Positions 7,380-15,583 of a stretch of DNA of 64,000 nucleotides are shown here, one piece after another. Below the pieces are notes generated by a model. It saw nothing but the letters and a program-made list of their open reading frames with translations, ran no database searches and was not told the DNA's origin. Position 1 is the stretch's first letter; every line of letters starts with the position of its first letter. Position numbers and translations under genes: made by a program. The stretch is taken from positions 2,666,001 to 2,730,000 of the forward strand of contig OW818679.1 of the NCBI GenBank assembly GCA_942493145.1. Direction: 5' to 3'. This DNA comes from ENR-C20 sp942493145. GTDB taxonomy: Bacteria > Bacillota > Clostridia > Acetivibrionales > DTU013.

Positions 7380-9395
7380 TTATTTTGTAGCCATCATTAT
7401 TACTTTATTGTTGGCTGCTGTCTGCACATTGCTGTTTTGTTTCTCAGTTTTTAAGGTTACATGGATTTCTTCGTCTATTTCATCATGGATTTGTGGTGGA
7501 ATATACCTGTACGTAGGCACCAGCTTTGCCATGCATTCCTTTACAAGATCGTCGTCCTCGACGGTATTTTCCAGTGCTTTTATGTACATTATGACTTCCT
7601 TGAAGCTCATGTCCGACTGCTTGCCGATGAATATCTTGTCATGCTTTGTTTTTACAAGGCCCTCCTCTGCCATGAGAAGTTCCTCGTAGAGCTTTTCACC
7701 CGGCCTTAGTCCTGTATATTCGATCTTTATGTCACTGTCCGGCTCAAGACCTGACAGCCTTATCATATCCCTGGCAAGGTCGTCTATCTTTACAGGTTCG
7801 CCCATATCCAGCACGAAGACCTCTCCGCCTTCGGCCAGCGCACCGGCTTGCATCACCAGCTGGGATGCCTCGGGGATGGTCATGAAGTATCTGTTTATCT
7901 CGGGATGGGTTACCGTAACAGGACCACCCTGCAGTATCTGCTTGCTGAATAATGGTATGACGCTGCCGTTGCTGCCCAGCACATTGCCGAACCGGACTGC
8001 TGCGAATTTGGTTTTGCTCATCCTGTTCATGGACTGGACTATGATTTCAGCCAGCCTTTTTGAAGCTCCCATTATATTTGTAGGGTTTACGGCTTTGTCT
8101 GTGGATACAAGTATGAATTTCTTCGCACCGTAATCATCAGCGCGTCTCGCTGTGTTCAACGTCCCGAAGACGTTGTTCTTTACTGCCTCAGCAGGGCTGC
8201 CCTCCATAAGCGGAACATGCTTGTGCGCCGCTGCATGGAATACAACACCTGGTCTGTAGCGTTCAAAGACCTCCTTGAGGCGAAGCCTGTCCCTGCAGGA
8301 GCCGATGAGCACCTCAAGGTCGAGCTTGTCAGAGAATGTGTGAAGAAGCTCGTTCTGAAGGTCGTAGGCGCTGTTTTCGTATATATCGAATATTATAAGC
8401 TTTTTGGGGCCGAACCGCGCTATCTGTCTGCACAGCTCCGAGCCTATGGAGCCTCCGCCGCCGGTGACAAGTACAATTTCATTTTTGAGGTATGCGGCAA
8501 TCTCTTTCATGTCCAGCTTCACTTCATCGCGTCCGAGCAGGTCTTCTATCTTTATTTCACGCAGCTGCTTGACACCTGATTTTCCATTGATCAGATTGGA
8601 CATTTCCGGAAGTGTCTTAATCTTGCACTTTGTCTCCTTGCACAGCCGGAGTATCTCCGACATGTCCCTCTTCTGGGCAGAAGGAATTGCAACGATTATA
8701 TCGTCGACCATATAGCGTTCGACATATTCCCTGATATTGGCCCTTCCACTTTTGACCCTGACCCCATTCAGCCGTGTACCATGCTTTGCCTTGTTATCGT
8801 CCACGACGATTACGGGTACCATATTGATCTCCGCGTTATCCTTAAGCTCCTTGATTATCATTGAACCTGCACATCCTGCCCCGAATATCATCACGCGTCT
8901 TGTTTTGGTATATCCTGAAACAGGCTTCAAAGCTTTTATATGCCTGACGCCGAAAACGGAGAACAGTTTTTGTTCGAAGGTGCTTTTTGAAATCCTGCGG
9001 ACATATCTGTAGCTCAGTCTGATACCGCCTGTGGCCATACATGTGAGCAGCCATGCAATGAAGTATACGTTCAGAGGGAAGTGGCTGCCTGCAATGTAAG
9101 CAGTAAAGCTTGTGACACCCTGTGAAACCAGTGTGGCTGCAACTATCTGCAACAACTCCTCTATACTTGCGTATTCCCATAAGCTCCTGTAAAGACCGAA
9201 CAGGTAGAAGATCCCAATTTGAACGAACGACATTAATATTCCGAAATTTACGAATATCTCTGAATAATATTGCGGGACACGGGCATTGAAACATATTATC
9301 AGGGCTAGATAGAGTGCTGCATTAACTAATATTATATCTGCTGCCAGCAGGGTTGTCTTACGTAATCTAAGTTTTGACTTCAATAATGTTGACAT
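7380..9395 (-). CDS. CapD/WbpM-type membrane UDP-sugar 4,6-dehydratase
   Basis: The ATG at 9395 follows GGAGG. The reading frame extends 5' to 9701 but that part is repeat-rich and has no family match. The 671-residue product has four N-terminal membrane spans (FLAADI-type start KTTLLAADIILVNAALYL), a Rossmann domain with MIFGAGCAGSMIIKEL, then the dehydratase domain with VTGGGGSIGSELCRQ, AAAHKHVPLMEG and STDKAVNPTNIMGASKR, where Met replaces the usual active-site Tyr as in this subfamily. These enzymes convert UDP-GlcNAc-type nucleotides to 4-keto-6-deoxy intermediates for glycans. It is the first gene of the operon behind the LoaP leader. Its link to the RiPP is unknown: it may supply a sugar, or simply share the transcript. 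Confidence 0.88.
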   Translation of the reverse strand: MSTLLKSKLRLRKTTLLAADIILVNAALYLALIICFNARVPQYYSEIFVNFGILMSFVQIGIFYLFGLYRSLWEYASIEELLQIVAATLVSQGVTSFTAYIAGSHFPLNVYFIAWLLTCMATGGIRLSYRYVRRISKSTFEQKLFSVFGVRHIKALKPVSGYTKTRRVMIFGAGCAGSMIIKELKDNAEINMVPVIVVDDNKAKHGTRLNGVRVKSGRANIREYVERYMVDDIIVAIPSAQKRDMSEILRLCKETKCKIKTLPEMSNLINGKSGVKQLREIKIEDLLGRDEVKLDMKEIAAYLKNEIVLVTGGGGSIGSELCRQIARFGPKKLIIFDIYENSAYDLQNELLHTFSDKLDLEVLIGSCRDRLRLKEVFERYRPGVVFHAAAHKHVPLMEGSPAEAVKNNVFGTLNTARRADDYGAKKFILVSTDKAVNPTNIMGASKRLAEIIVQSMNRMSKTKFAAVRFGNVLGSNGSVIPLFSKQILQGGPVTVTHPEINRYFMTIPEASQLVMQAGALAEGGEVFVLDMGEPVKIDDLARDMIRLSGLEPDSDIKIEYTGLRPGEKLYEELLMAEEGLVKTKHDKIFIGKQSDMSFKEVIMYIKALENTVEDDDLVKECMAKLVPTYRYIPPQIHDEIDEEIHVTLKTEKQNSNVQTAANNKVIMMATK

Positions 9396-9908
9396 TAATT
9401 TTTTCCGCCTCCTACCGTTTTCATGGTGCGCTGGCGTTAAATGCATCTGTTGTGATGCGCGTGCACGTATGGTTTTGTTTTGGTCTCGCACTTCTGGTAC
9501 ATTTGTGCTGCATATCTGGTGCATGTCTGGTGCATGTCTGGTGCGTTTAACGGTCGTCAAATGCGCATCTGGGGTGCGATTGATGTCCGTTGGTCTGCAA
9601 TAATGGCTCGTATGTTGTTCATTAATGGCTGTGTGCCTGGTGCATTGCAGGTCGGCGCTTGCATCTGGGGTGCAGGCGGATGCCCTTTCGTAATGCTTCA
9701 TTAGTACGTTACGGTGCGATTTTGTTGTGTTTCAGTGCATTGCGCGTTTTCTTTCAGATGTATTCTTATCTTTAGTTTAGGTTGTATTAATCGTTTTTCT
9801 TGTTTTTCTTTCATTTTTATTGCTAATTTACACTTTTTACTTTTCTTGTTTTTATCATAGCTTCGCCCATGCGGACAGCCCATTTTTCTCCATCTGCTAA
9901 ACGAACTA
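9396..9908 (-). promoter_or_regulatory. Long untranslated leader with degenerate repeats
   Basis: No credible gene lies here. Bases ~9480-9690 consist of degenerate 10-13-base units around GCATCTGGTGCA and its variants (CTGGTGCATGT, CATCTGGGGTGCA), and the upstream part is AT-rich. Its position between loaP with its hairpin and the first biosynthetic gene makes it the transcribed leader of the operon. Confidence 0.5.
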
Positions 9909-9970
9909 CAAAAAAAGCGGTGAACACCATCATCCCACTTTAGGGCCGAAACACCAAAAGGGGATCATGG
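9909..9970 (-). promoter_or_regulatory. Candidate LoaP target hairpin followed by U-run
   Basis: On the minus-strand RNA, CCAUGAUCCC (9961-9970) pairs with GGGAUGAUGG (9927-9936): ten positions with one G-G mismatch. A second small stem (CUUU/AAAG) closes the apex. About ten bases later GCUUUUUUU forms a U-run. It starts 38 bases after the loaP stop codon. LoaP proteins are known to bind an RNA hairpin in the leader of the operon they control and to suppress terminators there; this is the natural candidate. The assignment is inferred, not shown. Confidence 0.5.
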
Positions 9971-10007
9971 TTTGTTATGGATTCCATTCATTTTTACGTT
10001 ATCGCAT

Positions 10008-10526
10008 TCAGGCTGGTTCCAGGATTGTCACTCCCAAATCGACCATTCTTTCCTCCCCGAGGAAATCAAGCCTTACCTTAGCACGACCTTTTCTATGGTC
10101 GATACTTGCGATTTGCCCTTCCAGTGAAAAAAGTGGACCATCTATTACTCGTACCCTGCCGTTTTCCAACAGGACACTGGAAAAACCGATTGTCTCATCA
10201 TAACCTATAAGCTTGGACAAAACTGATATCTCGTTGTCTTCAACACTGATGAAATCTTTCCCCGACCTTAACAGCTTAAGAAGGTTAGGTACGTTTTTCA
10301 AATTGTAATATGTATTTACATCCATGTCCCCTTTAAGCAGGACATACCCCGGGAAAAGAACCTTTGTTTCACATTTCCAGATACCGCCCTTACGCTCCCT
10401 GATCTTACGTTTCGGAACATACAGACCGTAACCATCCGAAAGTCGGTATCTCAATCTTTCCTTGACCTTATCCTCTTCCCCCGTCAAAACGAACAGTACA
10501 TACCAATTATCCAGTCTGCTGTTCAT
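10008..10526 (-). CDS. loaP: LoaP-type NusG paralogue, operon-specific antiterminator
   Basis: This 172-residue protein has an N-terminal NGN domain (NWYVLFVLTGEEDKVKERL, then LYVPKRKIRERKGGIWK and VLFPGYVLL, the typical NusG/RfaH/UpxY signature) and a C-terminal KOW domain (VRVIDGPLFSLEGQIASID, KVRL). Its position outside the secE/rplK context and next to a biosynthetic operon marks it as a specialised paralogue. Firmicute paralogues of this kind (LoaP) promote processive antitermination of long natural-product or polysaccharide operons. The ribosome binding site is weak (GGGATG), suggesting low abundance. It has its own promoter at 10681-10709 and presumably acts on the leader immediately downstream, so it should govern the CapD-like and RiPP genes. 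Confidence 0.85.
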   Translation of the reverse strand: MNSRLDNWYVLFVLTGEEDKVKERLRYRLSDGYGLYVPKRKIRERKGGIWKCETKVLFPGYVLLKGDMDVNTYYNLKNVPNLLKLLRSGKDFISVEDNEISVLSKLIGYDETIGFSSVLLENGRVRVIDGPLFSLEGQIASIDHRKGRAKVRLDFLGEERMVDLGVTILEPA

Positions 10527-10680
10527 AATTTTTTCATCCCATTTCGCTTATCTATAATCATTCGTGTACTGCTGTGAACTGGATCTCTCTGTATGTGTAC
10601 ATAAGTATCTTTATGTCGAACGTGTGCATAAATATAGCAATTAAAAGCAACTTATGTATTATTTTAGCATTTGTAGGTAT

Positions 10681-10709
10681 ATATTAATATATTTAGTATA
10701 AAAAGTCAA
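10681..10709 (-). promoter_or_regulatory. Sigma-A-type promoter of loaP
   Basis: Minus strand TTGACT (10704-10709), 17-base spacer, TAATAT (10681-10686). It lies ~155 bases before the loaP start in an AT-rich gap. Confidence 0.65.
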
Positions 10710-10756
10710 TAAATTTTCCAAATTTATGAATTATATATATATTTTAATATGTTTAT

Positions 10757-11281
10757 TTACACATCGATACGTCTCAGCCTTAATGCGCTGACGCCTCTTA
10801 CAAAGCATAATCCTACCAAAATACCAATACAATCCATCATCAGGTCAAACAGCTCGAATGCCCTTCCGGGAACGAATAACTGGTGTATCTCATCGGACAA
10901 GGCATATGCTGCGCAAATCAGGAACGCAATTATGTATGGGCTCAGGCGTCGGGCTGTGGTGCGGGTGCGTGGTGTAGTGCCGGTGTTCGCTGTGGCGCCG
11001 GTGCTCTTTTTGGTGCCAAATATGTTGACTACAAAAACCGATAGCAGAAAATAAACCGAGGCATGTGCGACTTCCCTTATTATGCCGTTGAACGATCCCG
11101 CATTTTCAACCTTAAGCAAATCATTCCCCGCTGTCATACCGAGGTTGTTAAGTATCGTCAAAATGTCCGACGAAATATTAAGGCTGAGGCTGCTGGATTC
11201 TGTGGCTGTTTGCGACGAAAAAAAATATATGACCCCCATCCAAATCAGTGTTCCTACCAAAAATAGCTTGTTTAATCTCAT
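10757..11281 (-). CDS. VanZ-like family membrane protein
   Basis: The frame is open further upstream, but the ATG at 11281 (MRLNKLFLVGTLIWMGVIYFFSSQ) gives the usual VanZ length of 174 residues and the classic first span ending in FFSSQ. Further landmarks are EVAHASVYFLL, AAYALSDEIHQLFVPGR and FELFDLMMDCIGILVG, which together define the VanZ-like fold of four spans. A polar Thr/Arg-rich insert (TGTTPRTRTTARR) sits between spans two and three. The family is named for teicoplanin tolerance, but most members have no tested function; association with polysaccharide loci is common and it lies just upstream of loaP. No clear Shine-Dalgarno is visible at this start, so the true start is uncertain. 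Confidence 0.75.
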   Translation of the reverse strand: MRLNKLFLVGTLIWMGVIYFFSSQTATESSSLSLNISSDILTILNNLGMTAGNDLLKVENAGSFNGIIREVAHASVYFLLSVFVVNIFGTKKSTGATANTGTTPRTRTTARRLSPYIIAFLICAAYALSDEIHQLFVPGRAFELFDLMMDCIGILVGLCFVRGVSALRLRRIDV

Positions 11282-11620
11282 TAGTGTTATACCATCAAAT
11301 TCTTTTTTTAGACATAAATAACTTAAAATAACCAGAATATAAAAACAACAATTTATATTTACTATAATATACCTAAAAAATGTCAAAATCAAGCTATTTC
11401 CTGCTTTAAACCAATTCGCGGCCTTGTTACGCACTACGCGGATATTGGGAATAAATCTGCAGTAACCCCTCTTTTCACACAACATAAAAAATAAAGGAAC
11501 GGGATAGCGTCATCTGTTTTAGGAAAGTCCGCTACTGCTCCGCCCCTCTGGCTGCCTTGATTAATATTGCCGGTCAAAAACCCCAGCCTCTGACTTACTC
11601 TGCCTTATGACTTATAATGA

Positions 11621-12880
11621 TTAAAAGTTCCGGACGATATCCTCGAAGGTGTCTCTCCTGCGTATCAAACGCACCGATCCATCCAGGCATATCAGTACTT
11701 CCGCCGGCCTCAGCCTGTTGTTGTAATTGGAGGACATGGAATAACCGTAAGCACCGGCGTCCATTACTCCCAGGATGTCACCCTCCTTGATTTCGGGCAG
11801 CAGCCTGTCTTTTGCTATAATGTCACCGCTTTCGCAGATATTTCCAACTACTGAGGCAATTTCGGCATTGTCGGTTTCCTCGACCAGCCTGTCATCCCTG
11901 TACACCTCTATATCATGGTGGGAATCATACATCATCGGCCTTGCCAGTACATTGAATCCCAGATCGGTTCCGACAAATGTCTTACCTGAATTCTGTTTGA
12001 CCGAATATACCGAGCCGAGCAGCACTCCGCTTTCAGCAACGATATACCGTCCGGGTTCCATCTTGAAGGTTATCTTTTTGCCATATGATTTTTCGTATGA
12101 AGCTGCCCATTCTTCGAGCAGGGCTGTCAGCCTCTTTGTAGTATCAGCCAGTGCAAGCCTGGCCTGGCTCTCCTGCTTGTGATAAGGTATCCCGAAGCCT
12201 CCGCCCATATCGACGAAATCCAGGTCCTCGAACTGTTCTGCGATTTTCAGGAGCGACTTCACCCCTTCAATGTACGGAGAGGCCTCCATGAAGAGCGAGC
12301 CTATATGCTGGTTTATGCCTGCCAGCCTGATGTTGTATTTTTTCAGGATGCTTTTGACCTCAGGAATAAGATCCATATTTACACCGAATTTTGTGTTTTT
12401 GCCCGCTGTCACAACTTTTTCATGATGTCCTGCGCCTACTCCCGGGTTGAAACGTACTGCCACCGTCTGTCCCGGGAAATTCCTGCCGAAGGTCTCAAGC
12501 TGGGACAGCGAGTCGCAGCTGACGAGAACGCCGTTGTCCACTGCATACTTCATCTCCTCGGCAGATACATTGTTGCTGACATAGAAGAGCTCTTCCGGCT
12601 TGTAACCGGCCAGTTTCAGGACATATATCTCTCCGGGCGACATTGCGTCAGCGTGGAGGCCTTCTTCCCTGATTATCTTGAGCAACTCCAGGTTTGAATT
12701 GGCCTTTATGGAGTAATTGGATTTGAAAGCAGGATATTTCACAAGGCCTGCCATCTCGCGGCTTCTTTCACGCAGGATCGCCTCGTTGTAGACATATAGC
12801 GGGCTTCCGAAACGTTCTAACAATTCGGTTGGGGTTGTGCTTCCAAAGAAGCCTGTTTGCTTGGTAAAATAGTTTTTCAT
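11621..12880 (-). CDS. lysA: Diaminopimelate decarboxylase
   Basis: LysA makes L-lysine from meso-diaminopimelate with pyridoxal phosphate, the last step of lysine synthesis. The 419-residue product shows the PLP lysine motif YSIKANSN near residue 57, HIGSLF, the glycine-rich DMGGGFG phosphate site, EPGRY, and the C-terminal CESGD and DAGAYGYSMSSNYN blocks that complete the dimer active site. The start at 12880 has AGGAGG eight bases upstream. The open frame beyond it runs into a short tandem repeat and is not credible. No other lysine gene is nearby. Downstream is the VanZ-like gene, upstream a TrmB-type regulator on the same strand. Confidence 0.92.
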   Translation of the reverse strand: MKNYFTKQTGFFGSTTPTELLERFGSPLYVYNEAILRERSREMAGLVKYPAFKSNYSIKANSNLELLKIIREEGLHADAMSPGEIYVLKLAGYKPEELFYVSNNVSAEEMKYAVDNGVLVSCDSLSQLETFGRNFPGQTVAVRFNPGVGAGHHEKVVTAGKNTKFGVNMDLIPEVKSILKKYNIRLAGINQHIGSLFMEASPYIEGVKSLLKIAEQFEDLDFVDMGGGFGIPYHKQESQARLALADTTKRLTALLEEWAASYEKSYGKKITFKMEPGRYIVAESGVLLGSVYSVKQNSGKTFVGTDLGFNVLARPMMYDSHHDIEVYRDDRLVEETDNAEIASVVGNICESGDIIAKDRLLPEIKEGDILGVMDAGAYGYSMSSNYNNRLRPAEVLICLDGSVRLIRRRDTFEDIVRNF

Positions 12881-12904
12881 GTTCACTACCTCCTGTAGAT
12901 TGCT

Positions 12905-12950
12905 TGCTTTATAAGTTCCATGTTCGTTATAAGTTCCAGGTTCGTTATTT
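12905..12950. repeat. 17-18-bp direct repeat upstream of lysA
   Basis: TTATAAGTTCCATGTTCG is repeated as TTATAAGTTCCAGGTTCG. A further motif, GCTATTTCTTGGG, recurs imperfectly to 13015. Confidence 0.6.
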
Positions 12951-13003
12951 CTTGGGTTCAAATTTTCTATGATTGCTATTTCTTGGGCTCGTTATTGGTT
13001 TCA

Positions 13004-13705
13004 CTATTTCTTGTTAAGCTGTATCAGCTTGATTTCATTGGTCAGGGATTCCTTTATCAACTGTACCATGTTGCTGTTCTTCGAATACAGGCAGTCGGAC
13101 CGCCCTGTCTCGTTGATTTCTCCGGTCAGTACATGGGAAGTGTCCACTATCAGCCTGATTTGGCCCGGCTGCTTCTCATTGCAATAGGTGATCATTTTTT
13201 CGGTGTTGAAACCGTCGGGGAGGCTGGGGCTTATCACTACCACCTTGAGGCCTCTGTCCCTGGCATCCGACAATTCATCCATCACATACTCCAGTTCCCT
13301 TGGAGATGTTGATATGTATATCCTCTCAGTTGCGATGCTTATAATATGGCACATTTTGTTGATAACATTCTGTTTTCCGGTGATGGTCATATAAGGCTCG
13401 CCGGTAGTCTCATAGGCAGGCACGTTTTCTTCTATGAACCTGTAGACCTGTTCCATGTCCTTCCGAAGGCTGAAGACCAGTTCATTGGAGGGAACTGCTG
13501 CGTACCGTGATACATCGCCGTCGATGCGCCTTGCACCGCCTTTGTCCACCAGTCCGGCCAGGGCCAGGTAGGTATTGGAGCGTGGGATGCCGGACGTTTT
13601 TGCCGCCTCGTAACCGGTCAGCGATTCTTCCCTGCAGAGTGTGACGTAAAGCATCGCCTCATGCCGCGTAAAACCGGCCTTCATCAAGCTTTCGTATATA
13701 TCCAC
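13004..13705 (-). CDS. TrmB-family transcriptional regulator
   Basis: The N-terminal ~75 residues form a winged helix of the TrmB type (LMKAGFTRHEAMLYVTLCREESLTGYEAAKTSGIPRSNTYLALAGLVDKGG), followed by a linker helix and a C-terminal effector domain (PYMTITGKQNVINKM, ERIYISTSPRELEYVMDEL) resembling the phospholipase-D-like sensor fold of TrmB proteins. TrmB regulators classically respond to sugars, but the ligand here is unknown. An in-frame ATG exists at 13720, but the only good Shine-Dalgarno (GGAGGTG) overlaps it and is spaced six bases from a GTG at 13705, so the GTG start is preferred (233 residues). It is flanked by tandem repeats on the upstream side. Confidence 0.72.
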   Translation of the reverse strand: MDIYESLMKAGFTRHEAMLYVTLCREESLTGYEAAKTSGIPRSNTYLALAGLVDKGGARRIDGDVSRYAAVPSNELVFSLRKDMEQVYRFIEENVPAYETTGEPYMTITGKQNVINKMCHIISIATERIYISTSPRELEYVMDELSDARDRGLKVVVISPSLPDGFNTEKMITYCNEKQPGQIRLIVDTSHVLTGEINETGRSDCLYSKNSNMVQLIKESLTNEIKLIQLNKK

Positions 13706-13721
13706 CTTGAGCACCTCCATT

Positions 13722-13805
13722 CTTGCCTTTACTCACTGTTCTTGCGTTTACTCGTTGCTCTTGCTTCTTACTCATTGTACTTGCCTTATTCATTGCTCCT
13801 GCTGT
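13722..13805. repeat. Degenerate 19-20-bp tandem repeat, about four copies
   Basis: Units have the form CTTGCxTTTACTCATTGTT with several substitutions. They fill much of the gap upstream of the TrmB-type gene. Confidence 0.65.
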
Positions 13806-13918
13806 TCTGTATTGCATGTTTGCGATTAGTGGTTTCTTTTAGTACCACTATAATACATGGGCAAAAAAAAGTCAATGCCTGTAAGTAAGGCATTGAACAA
13901 GATGAACTGATTTGTTTG

Positions 13919-13998
13919 TCGAGTATTGAAATGTCGAGGCTAATGTGTCGAGTATTGAAATGCCGAGGTTATTGTGTCGAGTATCGGAATGTCTTGGT
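13919..13998. repeat. 29-bp tandem repeat, nearly three copies
   Basis: TCGAGTAT recurs at 13919, 13948 and 13977 with the rest of the unit (ATTGAAATGxCGAGG) conserved. It ends at the stop codon of the coiled-coil protein gene. Confidence 0.8.
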
Positions 13999-14333
13999 TA
14001 TTGTCTTATACCTTTCAGAATCAAATCGTGTTTGGTAAGCCTGGGGTCTTCGGATATCACACAATCCTTTACCTCCACCATATCGGTTACCAACCCTTCT
14101 GTTCTGATAATAATGCGATCCAGTTTGATTTCAATTCGGTCCATTCTGGCTTCCAACCGGTTCAGCTTTGTTTCCAGACTGTCCAGTTTATCATTAAGAA
14201 TTCCATGCCCCTCAGCCAGCAACTCAATTTTACTTTCCATTCTCTCCAGTAGTATTCCATTTTTTCTGTTCATGTCGTATATTGCATTTTCAAACATATC
14301 TTTAATCGCATCAAGCAATTGGTCATTATCCAT
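13998..14333 (-). CDS. Small coiled-coil protein of unknown function
   Basis: The ATG at 14333 has GGAGGGG seven bases upstream; the open frame 22 codons further up lacks one. The 111-residue product is almost wholly helical with heptad-like repeats (LLERMESKIELLAEG, LNDKLDSLETKLNRLEARMDRIEIKLDRI), then a short tail. Similar soluble coiled-coil proteins of this size, often with repeated MDRIE/LDRL segments, are common in Clostridia and have no assigned role. Its stop codon abuts a 29-bp tandem repeat. It may be the last gene of the purD-nadD-yqeK transcription unit, since all lie on one strand. Confidence 0.65.
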   Translation of the reverse strand: MDNDQLLDAIKDMFENAIYDMNRKNGILLERMESKIELLAEGHGILNDKLDSLETKLNRLEARMDRIEIKLDRIIIRTEGLVTDMVEVKDCVISEDPRLTKHDLILKGIRQ

Positions 14334-14435
14334 AGCTGTCCCCTCCACCTTAAATATATTTGATGCTGCCATTATATCCCATTTCGCACTGTAAGGCAAG
14401 AGGATTTTGTAAATATTTGGTTTTTTAAGGTAGCG

Positions 14436-14852
14436 TTATGGCTCACCGGTGGGTATGACAGTTGCCGTGGTCGGAGTTGGAGATGCCGTGCTTTTTGTCG
14501 ATGTGGCGCTGGCAGAATTACTATCCTTGCTTGTACTGCCGCTGCTGCCGCCGCTTACGCCGCTGCCGTTGCTTCCAGCATCATTGCTGTCCTTGTTGTA
14601 TTTCAACGTCGAATAACTGTCAGCGCTCTTATCTGCAGACCCGGAGTCTGTCTTCGACGCGGTTGACGGGAATAGCATTGAAAGCTGGAAAGTACGGGCA
14701 TCCTTTGCAAAGTTGTATGCGCAGATCCCGATCATGGCAACCAGGATGACCGTGCCTGCTATATACAAGAATTTACTTATTGATTTATTTGAACTTTTTG
14801 AACTTTCTGATATTTTTGATATTTTTGAATTTTGCTTCGTTTTCGTTGTCAT
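14436..14852 (-). CDS. Small membrane-anchored Ser/Thr-rich protein
   Basis: A Lys/Ser-rich N-terminus, one membrane span (FLYIAGTVILVAMIGICAY, about residues 28-46) and a long extracellular Ser/Gly/Asn/Thr tail ending PTPTTATVIPTGEP make up this ~138-residue protein. It has no recognised domain and may serve as a surface stalk or spacer. The start at 14852 lies 3 bases after the yqeK stop. An alternative ATG at 14870 would overlap yqeK by 14 bases. In many Firmicutes a LytR-CpsA-Psr protein occupies this position after yqeK, so it could be a lineage-specific replacement, but no homology is visible. Confidence 0.55.
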   Translation of the reverse strand: MTTKTKQNSKISKISESSKSSNKSISKFLYIAGTVILVAMIGICAYNFAKDARTFQLSMLFPSTASKTDSGSADKSADSYSTLKYNKDSNDAGSNGSGVSGGSSGSTSKDSNSASATSTKSTASPTPTTATVIPTGEP

Positions 14853-14856
14853 ATTT

Positions 14857-15540
14857 TTATACCTGCCCATGCATTTTCATGATTACCCAATTACGGGTGT
14901 ATATAGTGTCCGGATGCAGCAGCCTGCCTTTTCCCAGGACGTAATTGACCGTGCTGTCCATACCCATCAGGACGGCTTTGTCCAAGTCCTCGAAAGCTGC
15001 TTTGCGGATTATATCTACTGATGGAAATGATCTCTCCGGCTCGATGAAATCTGCGATGAATATTATGCTGTCGAGCAGAGACATCCCTGGATGTCCCGTG
15101 GTATGATACCTTATGGCGTTGAGTATCGATGCGAGGGATTGCTGATTAATGAGCAGTTTTTGAGAACCGTCCCCATCAGAAAAATCCTTCAGGTAAAGCT
15201 CGACTGCCAGGAAAGCGGCAAGTTTCCCATGAAGCAAGTCCGGCTGGATGGCTGATACCTGGTCCACTTCAATCCCATACCGGTCACATAGCTTGATGGC
15301 TTCTTCATCTCTGATATCCCGTGCGCAGTCATGCAAAAGCCCGACAAGTGCGGCCTCCCAGATATCAGCGCCATGATGCGCAGCAAGCTCTATTGAACAG
15401 TTCATGACATTTATTGAGTGTTTATATCTTCTTTCAGAAATATTGCTCTTGAGTTTTACGGATATATCATCAATTATCTGCTGTTTTATGTTGTTCAATT
15501 TGCCTGCTTCAACTTTGTCCAATATATATGTTTTGTCCAT
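14857..15540 (-). CDS. yqeK: YqeK-family HD-domain hydrolase (diadenosine tetraphosphatase type) with repeat-derived insert
   Basis: YqeK proteins are metal-dependent HD-domain enzymes that split Ap4A symmetrically, and the gene habitually follows nadD, as here. Visible motifs are YKHSINV, GLLHDCARD (the HD pair), LLHGKLAA, RYHTTGHPGMSLLD and IFIADFIEPER. The 227-residue length exceeds the usual ~190. Part of the excess is SDGDGSQKLLINQQ, encoded exactly by a copy of the window's GGGGACGG repeat (15154-15175) between two conserved helices, leaving the active-site motifs intact. The start at 15540 has AAGGA eight bases upstream. A duplicated copy of the same ribosome binding site and start region lies just upstream (to 15573). 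Confidence 0.85.
   Translation of the reverse strand: MDKTYILDKVEAGKLNNIKQQIIDDISVKLKSNISERRYKHSINVMNCSIELAAHHGADIWEAALVGLLHDCARDIRDEEAIKLCDRYGIEVDQVSAIQPDLLHGKLAAFLAVELYLKDFSDGDGSQKLLINQQSLASILNAIRYHTTGHPGMSLLDSIIFIADFIEPERSFPSVDIIRKAAFEDLDKAVLMGMDSTVNYVLGKGRLLHPDTIYTRNWVIMKMHGQV
15154..15175 (-). repeat. GGGGACGG repeat copy inside yqeK
   Basis: GGGGACGGTTCTCAAAAACT on the minus strand, in the frame Gly-Asp-Gly-Ser-Gln-Lys. It is the only copy inside an enzyme gene with a conserved fold. Confidence 0.9.
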
Positions 15541-15583
15541 GTTAATCATCCTTAACTTGTTGCCCATATTCATCCTTAACTTG

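Noticed and set aside
9396..9704. N-terminal extension of the CapD-like protein by ~100 residues
   Set aside because: The extension translates a degenerate DNA repeat, has no family match, and the ATG at 9395 has a good GGAGG and the normal N-terminus.
9701..9883. 60-codon minus-strand frame in the LoaP leader
   Set aside because: Lys-rich translation of AT-rich DNA, no ribosome binding site, no family features.
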